Shown in pieces: positions 56,468 through 64,000 of a stretch of 64,000 bases of DNA (its first letter is position 1; each line of letters starts with the position of its first letter). Source of the DNA: Arthrinium phaeospermum (lineage: Eukaryota; Ascomycota; Sordariomycetes; Amphisphaeriales; Apiosporaceae); contig QYRS01000006.1 in assembly GCA_006503535.1 (NCBI GenBank), positions 3,038,001 to 3,102,000 of the forward strand, in the 5' to 3' direction. Made by a program: the position numbers and the translations under genes. The notes under the pieces were generated by a model. The model made no database searches, was not told the DNA's origin, and saw only the letters and a program-made list of their open reading frames with translations.

Positions 56468-57212
56468 ATGGCGCCTCTGTCTTACTCCAAGACCGCTAAG
56501 GTCCCCCGTCGCCCCTTCGAGGCCGCCCGACTGTCAGTATTCACCGGCCAATGAGCCAGAGCTTGTTCTCTGCTTAAGTCGTGATGATCAAAAAACTGAC
56601 TGGCATTTTCCCCATGTAGTGACTCCGAGTTGAAGCTCGTTGGCGAGTACGGTCTGCGCAACAAGCGTGAGGTCTGGCGTGTCCAGCTCACCCTGTCCAA
56701 GATTCGTCGTGCTGCCCGGTATGTTTGCACCTTTACCCCAAAGCCGCAATTGGGACTTCAGCCTTGGAGATATCGAATACTAATAATTTTTCCTCGCCTA
56801 CAGTCAGCTTCTTACCCTCGACGAGAAGGACCCCAAGCGTCTCTTCGAAGGCAATGCCCTGATTCGCCGTCTCGTGCGTGTCGGTGTCCTCGACGAGTCC
56901 CGCATGAAGCTCGATTACGTCCTGGCCCTGAAGGTCGAGGATTTCCTTGAGCGCCGCCTCCAGACTTGCGTCTACAAGCTCGGTCTTGCCAAGTCCATCC
57001 ACCACGCCCGTGTCCTGATCCGCCAGCGCCACATCCGCGTCGGCAAGCAGATCGTCAACGTCCCCTCGTTCATCGTCCGTCTCGACTCGCAGAAGCACAT
57101 CGACTTCTCTCTGACCTCGCCCTTCGGTGGCGGCCGCCCCGGCCGTGTCCGAAGAAAGAAGGCCAAGGCTGCCGAGAAGGGCGATGAGGGTGAGGAGGAG
57201 GAGGAGGAGTAA
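56468..57212 (+). CDS. 40S ribosomal protein uS4 (Rps9)
   Basis: Exons are 56468-56532, 56620-56718 and 56804-57212, giving 190 residues. It starts [18 protein letters not shown] and contains [40 protein letters not shown] and the S4 RNA-binding domain ([38 protein letters not shown]). The C-terminus is basic and then ends in an acidic Glu run. uS4 sits at the mRNA entry of the 40S subunit and affects decoding accuracy. Intron 1 has the weak donor GTCAGT; intron 2 has GTATGT. It is divergent from RPL21. Confidence 0.96.
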
Positions 57213-57499
57213 ATATCTCTCCCCTTACGACACTCCTAATGATTTTCATGAGGATCTTTTATTGGGCAGGAGATCCGGTCGTCTCACTTACAAAGAGCAC
57301 GTGGGGCTTGTACCATCCATAGCTCAAGGCGTTAGGCCAGGGGATCACGGAATGCATGAAAAGTTCATCACCAGCAATGATACACTACTAGGTTTTTGTT
57401 TGATTTTTAATGTGGATGACGGTTTCACATACTTGGCCGTACCACCGTGATCGTGATTGTGATGGTGAACATTAAATCTGATATGTAAATGTCTGCAGG

Positions 57500-58933
57500 C
57501 TATTGCATGAGCTCGTCCTTTCCTAGTAATTTTGCCATAGGATCTGCTGCTGCTGTACGTTTCCTCCGGTATTCCTCCATTTCCTCTTCCATCATCTCCT
57601 CTGCCGTACGCTTCTTTGCCACAGGTTTGGATGGTTCGGTCTCCTTCTCGAGAGCAGCAGCTTGAGCATCCTGATCTGCTTGTTCCTCCGCTGTAAGATT
57701 AACCCCAGTCCTGTGTTGCTCGGCCAGCTCCCATGCCTTTATACCATCCTCTCCAGTGCAATAGCTGTTTTTCACAAAGGAGTGGCAGCAGGCGTAACCC
57801 CATTTGAAGCTTGACCACCAACTGCCCCATACCGCAGTATGATTGTTGACAAAAACGTCCTCGGCGTACTTTGATTTGGCGGCAGCCTTTGGTGCCCCCT
57901 TGATCAAACCGGCCTCGTCGTACTCGACGAAGTGCTCCGACTCTGTCACAGCAACGTCCCGCAGCTCGGCCGGCATGCTGTGCTCGTCGCCTCCGTACTT
58001 GTCGGCCAGGGCCTTGATGCGCTCTGCCCGCTTCTTCTCGGCTTCCTCCTTTTCCTTCTTGCGGTAGAACTCGCCGGCCGTCGGGTTGGCCTGCAAGTGC
58101 TGGCGGGTGTCGCCCGTCTTCTCCTGCGCCTCCCAGGCGTAGCGCGTCGCCTGCTCGAACTCGGCGGCGTCGCCCGAGGCCCGCAGGTACCCTTCCTCGG
58201 CGAAGAGCTGCGCCGCCTTGTCGGCCGTCGCGCCGGCGTCCACCATCTTGCGCGTCTTGGGGTCGTACTTGGCCGACTCCAGGTCCAGGTTCAGCAGGTA
58301 CTTGGCCGTGTCCTCTCGTAACCGCAGCTGCCGCGTCGCCGTGCTCTGGTGCTTGCTCATGTCGGACTCCTCGGCGTACTTCTCGCCCGCGTTCTGGCCG
58401 TCTTCGTCCTCGCCCAAATCCTCGCCGTCGCCGCCGGCCTTGCCGCCGTCCTGCAGCTGCTTGCGCAGCTCGTCCATCTGGTTGTAGCGCTCCACCACGT
58501 TGCGGTACTCGCGCGGGTCGTAGCCGTTCCAGCGGTCGCGCTTGGCGTCCCAGCCCAGCTGCACGTCCTGGATCACCTCGTCGGCCTGGATGTCCTTGCC
58601 CGTCCACTTGGCGCCCTTGGCGCGCGGCCGGCTCAGGCAGTCCTTCGCCTTGTGCGTCATGGCGCCGCAGTTCTCGCACGCGCCCTTGCGGTACTTGGTC
58701 GCCGCGGGGCCCGCCTTCCGACCGCGGTCGTACCATTTCGATGTGTCGTCCTTGTTCTTCTGCTGCTGCAGACGCTGATGCTCCAGGTAGTCGGTGCTGT
58801 CGCCCGTCTCCTCGCCGGCGTAGAAGGGCCGTTTGCTGATGAAGGACGGGATGTAGACGTTCTCTTCTTTCGAGGCGGCCGAGGCCTTGGTGTTGGCGTC
58901 GTTGCGCCGGGACGGGGGCGGTGGCGGCGGCAT
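57500..58933 (-). CDS. pre-mRNA splicing factor Slu7
   Basis: This single exon encodes 477 residues starting [13 protein letters not shown]. Conserved parts are [26 protein letters not shown], the CCHC zinc knuckle C86-x2-C89-x4-H94-x4-C99 and [12 protein letters not shown] followed by [13 protein letters not shown]. The middle is charged with a long helix. Near the C-terminus is [20 protein letters not shown], the Slu7 segment that follows the HTAVWGS motif. Slu7 acts in the second splicing step and in 3' splice-site choice. The gene itself is intronless although the genome is intron-rich. It is divergent from REV3 over 427 bp. Confidence 0.93.
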   Translation of the reverse strand: MPPPPPPSRRNDANTKASAASKEENVYIPSFISKRPFYAGEETGDSTDYLEHQRLQQQKNKDDTSKWYDRGRKAGPAATKYRKGACENCGAMTHKAKDCLSRPRAKGAKWTGKDIQADEVIQDVQLGWDAKRDRWNGYDPREYRNVVERYNQMDELRKQLQDGGKAGGDGEDLGEDEDGQNAGEKYAEESDMSKHQSTATRQLRLREDTAKYLLNLDLESAKYDPKTRKMVDAGATADKAAQLFAEEGYLRASGDAAEFEQATRYAWEAQEKTGDTRQHLQANPTAGEFYRKKEKEEAEKKRAERIKALADKYGGDEHSMPAELRDVAVTESEHFVEYDEAGLIKGAPKAAAKSKYAEDVFVNNHTAVWGSWWSSFKWGYACCHSFVKNSYCTGEDGIKAWELAEQHRTGVNLTAEEQADQDAQAAALEKETEPSKPVAKKRTAEEMMEEEMEEYRRKRTAAADPMAKLLGKDELMQ

Positions 58934-59360
58934 GATGACGATGTGGTTTTGGTTGAATGGGAATGAGAACAGGTTCAGAGGCGCGAAAATGTACCTAGTT
59001 CGTCACCACTCAAATGCCAAATGCCAACGTTCAGTTTCGCCTATCGCAGATGCAAAGAGGTTGCGAAGAGTAAAGTAAAGTTCCGGATTGTGGCTGGTGC
59101 CTGCAATGAATCTTGGTACCTAAGAACTTAAAGTCTGTGGCTGGAGCTCGGTTGCCACCTGACAACACGATTGGCTGAGGCGCGTGTTACTGCCTTTAAG
59201 TGACGGGCGCGACGCACCTCTCGATAAACCGCCCGTAACAAAGCACTAATGGCAGTAATAGACCATTTTCTTGATTTAAACGAGATTGTCACTTTGTTTT
59301 CCTTTGTTGCGCCAATTGCATGCTCGTCGGGTCGGTCAACATGTGGAAGTCGCCGCTATC
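58934..59360. promoter_or_regulatory. shared divergent promoter of SLU7 and REV3
   Basis: 427 bp separate the two starts. The sequence holds no other gene. No TATA box or cell-cycle MCB element (ACGCGT) was seen. Confidence 0.6.
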
Positions 59361-62300
59361 ATGGACGTCTTCCGCGTGCGACTGAATTGCATAGACCATT
59401 ACCAGACAACCCCTACCAAATATGACCCTCAGCTTCGGAACGATGTCCGACCATCCCAGATACGTAAGGAACCGAAGCTTCCTGTCGTCCGGGTCTTTGG
59501 CGCGACGGAAACCGGCCAAAAAGTGTGTGCTCACATTCATGGGGCTTTGCCGTATCTGTACGTAGAGTACGACGGTAGCTTGTTGCCTGAAGATGGTAAA
59601 TCCCCTTACCCCCAATTGTACCTTTCATGAGTATATCTGACCACTTAGTGCAGTCGGTGCTTACATCTATCGGTTGCACCTCTCTATTGATCATGCCTTG
59701 GCGGTGAGCTACCGGCGTAATGTGTACGCCGAGGATCCCAAGTTCGTGGCCCGGATCACTCTCGCCAAGGGCATCCCCTTTTATGGGTTTTACGTGGGCT
59801 ACCGGTTCTACCTGAAGATATACATGCTTAACCCCATGGTCATGACGAGACTGGCCGAGCTATTGCAGCAGGGCGTTATCATGAAGCGGAAATTTCAGCC
59901 GTATGAGGCACACTTACAGTACCTCCTCCAATTCATGACCGATTATAACCTTTACGGCTGCGGTTATATCGAAAGTCGCAGGGTATCCTTTCGTGCCCCT
60001 GTGCCGCGCCATGATGACGATGAGAACTCGATCCATCTATGGCACAGCCAGTCCATTTCGGCTGCTTGTGTCACAGATAGCTCAGACCTCCCTCGTGCTA
60101 GCCATTGCTCCATCGAAGTGGACATATGCGTCCAAGATATCCTCAATCGGCTTGATATCAAGGAGAGGCAGTTGCATCATAACTTTGTCGAGAGAACCCA
60201 CCCCTTGTCACCGGATATGAAGCTCGTGCACAGTATGGCTGGCCTCTGGAAAGACGAGACCAGGCGTCGGAAGAGGAGGATGAAGAACCCAGCGCCAGGG
60301 AGCAGTCCCTTTACCGCTGACGCCCTGATATCCATGTCAGCAGACCCTCGCAACTCCCAGATACCTGGGTGGCTTCATGAAGAGGAATACCGGGAACAGA
60401 TGCTGGATATGGTTCGGGAGGAAAACCGGAAGGGCGACGGGACTCAAGTCACCTTTGACAACTTCGTGAAGCCAATCCCACTAGAAGACACTGTCAACAC
60501 GCTCTTGCAGTCGGTAGAGGACCTCTATCCGCAAAATCTTCGTCCATCTCTAGGCCTACCTGTGCCGGAGGATGGAGCTGAGTTGCCGCCCACGAGCAGC
60601 ATCATTGTTGATGACCAGCAAATCTTGGCGAACGATATGGGTGACGATGGCCTGTTCCCTGACGACTCGGACGAGGAGACTCTTCGAATCACAAACAAAT
60701 CCTCAGACTCTGCGGTAGGGCTTGGGAGCCGGACGACTGGCAAAGGAAGCTTGACAAAAACGACACCCTTGGGTTCAGGAACGCGAAGCAATATCAGTCT
60801 ACAACATGCATCTAAACATTCAGATCCCTCGAAACTCACCCAGAACAAGCCCCCAAAGGGCCCGATGTGCCGAAAGGGTTTCCCGAGGGTATTTATACCA
60901 GCCGACTGAAGTCGGGAAATTTCTCCCCAATTCCAGTGCCGGAGAAATTGTTGGAAATCGCCAGGGAACATGGTCTTGTTAGTAGAGTCGCGAAAGATAT
61001 AAACCCGGGCGGATCTCTGGATATGACCACGAAACGGCCCCCGACTCCATCTCAGGGCGAACAGCAACCGAAACGTCGACGAGTAGAATTCTCGCTGGAT
61101 CATGAGGGCCATACCCCAAGCATCACTAAGAATTTCTCACACGATCAGACTCCTGCAACAATTAGTCAGTCCATGCCCCCAGCATCTTCGCAAGGGACAA
61201 AAGCCAAACAGAGGAGCCAGGGTTTCGGGGTTGGTATCAATCAAACTCTCAACTTCTCAGTGGTGAAAGATCCTAATGATCCGAGTACGCGGCTGCGGCT
61301 TAGCCAGCAGACCAGCTCTCAACAGAGCCAGGATAGTTCGTACAAGAAACAAGTGGCCTTAGACTCGTTGCCATCCGGATCTAACATTTCGTTGGACAAG
61401 AGTCTTGAGCCGTCAACGCAAGTATGCGACTTCCCGTCTCAGACCATCAACATAGCGGATGAAACGACTTCACATATCGATGTGGGTTGTGTACCAAGGC
61501 AAAACGCTCATTTCTTCATTTTCGCTACACCACCACCATCGGCCAAAGATGTCCTCTCTACCATGCAAATCAACAATCTCCCCGACGTCATCTACCAAGA
61601 TGCTTATTATAGCAAAGACAAGGACGTGCCTCACCGGATGCGCGAGTACGCAGGACAGGAGTTCCGCTTGGAGAGTAATAGCATTCCCTATCTACCAGAC
61701 TTCGATGAGATGGGTGGTTCCGCGGCAACATTTGGCATTCGGCTTGAGACTTCTGCACTTAGGCCATCAGATGAAGAAAACTACCGAAAGAAGCGGCGTG
61801 AATGCAGTCTTCGAAGTTGGGAGTTTGCTCAGCCGCCGCCCAGCTGCCTCGAAGTTGAAAAGTGGTGGCAGGATAGGAAAGGCGATATTGATGGCAAAGA
61901 ACCTGCTTTGCATATCCAAGACGACCCAGAGCTTAAGCCATACCTGTCACAGATCGAAGGGGCCACACCCAAGAATAAGCACGGCTTCAAGTATTCCCAG
62001 AAGAAGAAGTCTACAAGCGTCCAATTCGAAGCACAGTACATGAGTACAATGAGCTTGGAAATTCATGTCAATACGAGAGGGAAGCTAGTGCCCAATCCAG
62101 AAGAGGACGAGGTCCAGTGTATATTCTGGTGTTCCAAGTCAGATGAATACCTCAATGCCGATGATCCTGACTCATCGGATATCCGATCTGGGATTATTGT
62201 TTCATCCGAAGACGGTATCATGGTCGAGAGGATACGGCGGCAGACGACTGCCGAAATCTACGAGGAGAGCTCAGAACTGGACTTGATGGTGCGAATGGTT

Positions 62301-64000
62301 GAAATAGTCCGGACGCACGATCCCGATATTCTCACGGGCTACGAGGTTCATGGCAGCTCATGGGGGTATCTCATCGAAAGGGCCAGATTCAAGTACGACT
62401 ATAACCTGTGTGACGAGTTTTCGCGTATGAAGGTCCAGTCCTTTGGCAGGTTTGGTAAAGAAGCCGACCGCTGGGGGTTCAATACGACATCAACCATCAG
62501 GGTCACAGGCAGGCACATGATCAATGTCTGGCGCGCCATGCGTGGCGAGCTCAACCTCTTGCAGTACACCATGGAGAACGTGGTATGGCACTTGCTCCAC
62601 CGTCGAATTCCGCACTACAACTGGAGGACTTTATCAGACTGGTACATCAACCACAGGCCGCGCGACCTGGCCAAGCTCCTTCGCTACTACTTAACTCGGA
62701 CGAGACTTGATATCGAGATCCTGGAGGCCAATGAACTGGTTCCGCGGACAAGCGAGCAGGCCCGTCTTCTTGGCGTGGACTTCTTCTCCGTTTTCTCACG
62801 AGGTTCGCAGTTCAAGGTGGAATCCATCATGTTCCGCATTGCCAAACCGGAGAACTTCATGCTAGTCTCCCCAGATAGAAGGCAGGTTGGCGGTCAAAAC
62901 GCCCTCGAGTGTCTTCCTCTGGTCATGGAGCCGCGGAGTGCGTTCTACAATAGCCCGCTCTTGGTTTTGGACTTTCAGAGTCTGTATCCAAGTGTGATGA
63001 TTGCGTACAACTATTGCTATTCGACCTTTCTTGGCCGCATCAACAATTGGCGAGGCGGTGCTAGCAAGATGGGATTTGCAGACTATAAGAGACAAGATCG
63101 GCTTCTAGAGCTGCTGAAGGATCATGTCAATATCGCCCCTAACGGCATGATGTACAGCAAGGCTGAGGTCAGGAAGTCACTGCTGGCAAAGATGTTGACC
63201 GAAATCCTCGAGACTCGCGTCATGGTCAAAAGTGGCATGAAGCAAGACAAGGCCGACAAGACACTACAGCAACTCCTGAACAACCGACAGCTGGCTCTGA
63301 AGCTTCTTGCCAATGTTACGTATGGATACACCTCTGCCTCATTCTCTGGTCGTATGCCTTGCTCGGAGATCGCCGACAGTATCGTACAGACCGGGCGAGA
63401 GACTCTGGAGCGCGCCATTGCCCTGATTCATTCCGTTGGGAAGTGGAATGCCGAGGTGGTCTATGGCGACACCGACTCGCTCTTTATTTACCTCCCAGGT
63501 CGGACCAAGGACCAGGCTTTCGATATTGGCGAGGAGATTGCAAAGACCATCACCGACATGAACCCTCGGCCGATCAAGCTCAAGTTCGAGAAGGTGTACC
63601 ATCCCTGCCTACTGATGGCCAAGAAGCGATACGTGGGATACAAGTATGAGTCGCGCGACCAGGTCAAGCCCGACTTCGACGCCAAGGGTATCGAGACGGT
63701 CCGCCGCGACGGCACCCCGGCGGAGCAGATGATCGAAGAGAAGGCGCTGAAGATCCTGTTCGAGACGGCGGACCTGAGCCAGGTCAAGGAGTACTTCCAG
63801 GCGCAGTGCCGCAAGATCATGCACGGCAACGTCTCGATCCAGGACTTCTGCTTCGCCCGCGAGGTGAAGCTGGGCACGTACAGCGACCGGGGCCCGCCGC
63901 CGCCGGGGGCCCTCATCTCGACCAAGAAGATGCTCGAGGACGCGCGCGCCGAGCCCCAGTACGGCGAGCGCGTCCCCTACGTCGTCGTCACGGGCGCGCC
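59361..64000 (+). CDS. DNA polymerase zeta catalytic subunit Rev3 (3' partial)
   Basis: Exons are 59361-59595, 59654-60772 and 60844 to the window edge, giving about 1,503 residues with the C-terminus cut off. The N-terminus (MDVFRVRLNCIDHY, LPYLYVEYDG, YEAHLQYLLQFMTDYNLYGCGYI) is typical of B-family polymerases. The catalytic core is intact: motif A DFQSLYPSV at 62970, motif B NRQLALKLLANVTYGY at 63282-63329, motif C YGDTDS at 63462-63479. Rev3 with Rev7 extends past damaged bases in translesion synthesis. The reading frame changes between 60816 and 60909. The best explanation is intron 60773-60843 (71 nt, TCTAAAC branch motif, CCCAG acceptor) with the unusual donor GTTCAG. A 47-nt intron from 60797 (GTCTAC) also restores the frame. 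Without one, the first frame stops at 60907-60909. Confidence 0.9.

Noticed and set aside
57699..58736. 345-codon minus-strand frame overlapping SLU7
   Set aside because: It is an out-of-frame shadow within SLU7, rich in Arg and Gly. The Slu7 frame carries the zinc knuckle and conserved blocks.
58349..58966. 205-codon plus-strand frame opposite SLU7
   Set aside because: It is an antisense shadow with a Leu/Val/Ala composition from GC-rich codons.
60889..60936. Intron GTATTT...CCAG in REV3
   Set aside because: Its 48 nt are a multiple of three and do not move the reading frame into the polymerase frame. The following frame stops soon after.

Overview
This window is nuclear DNA of a filamentous ascomycete (Pezizomycotina, most likely Sordariomycetes). 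The support is: many short introns (about 50-220 nt) with CTAAC/CTGAC-type branch points and GT-AG ends; gene families restricted to or typical of filamentous fungi (an AspE-like septin, PalI/Rim9 with a long Gly/Pro-rich tail, an AP-1-like bZIP, EOS1); single-copy housekeeping genes interspersed on both strands; and gene-free stretches of 1-4 kb. No operons, CRISPR arrays or bacterial signals are present.

Layout. 1-3.6 kb is gene-poor with decayed-looking open segments. 3.6-7.7 kb holds a three-RRM RNA-binding protein with an unusual 1.7 kb pyrimidine-rich leader packed with splice-site motifs. 8.7-11.1 kb is a Na+/solute symporter family transporter with five exons. 11.1-14.3 kb has no intact gene but carries a tRNA-like block and a short open segment with a Fic-type motif. 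14.3-22 kb: mitochondrial ribosomal protein mL45/Mba1 (-) divergent from EOS1 (+), then eIF1/SUI1 (-) divergent from TRM44 (+), whose leader can form a cloverleaf-like fold. 22-29.2 kb, all +: SEC21 (gamma-COP), choline/ethanolamine phosphotransferase, and a Gfd2-like DEDD-nuclease-fold protein. 30.2-31.3 kb: AP-1-like bZIP (-). 31.3-34.7 kb: gene-free, with a 20-bp perfect inverted repeat. 34.7-36.1 kb: uncharacterised protein. 38.3-40.0 kb: AspE-like septin (-). 43.9-46.0 kb: ABC1/ADCK mitochondrial kinase-like protein (-), flanked by two gene-free regions of about 3.9 kb. 50.0-52.2 kb: palI/RIM9 (+). 54.3 kb: possible small protein. 55.2-57.2 kb: divergent ribosomal protein pair RPL21 (-) and RPS9 (+). 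57.5-58.9 kb: SLU7 (-), divergent from REV3 (+), which runs off the right edge.

The genes are unrelated housekeeping functions: translation (eIF1, eL21, uS4, mL45, Trm44), secretory pathway and lipids (Sec21, Eos1, Cpt1), splicing (Slu7), DNA damage tolerance (Rev3), cell shape and pH sensing (septin, PalI). What links some of them is shared promoters: SLU7/REV3, RPL21/RPS9, mL45/EOS1 and SUI1/TRM44 are head-to-head pairs. No single new multi-gene system was found. The observations most worth checking are the serial AG|GTAAG leader of the RRM gene, the cloverleaf-like leader of TRM44, the Fic-motif relic, the 32.6 kb inverted repeat, and the REV3 frame switch. Exon coordinates were worked out by hand from splice motifs and family conservation.
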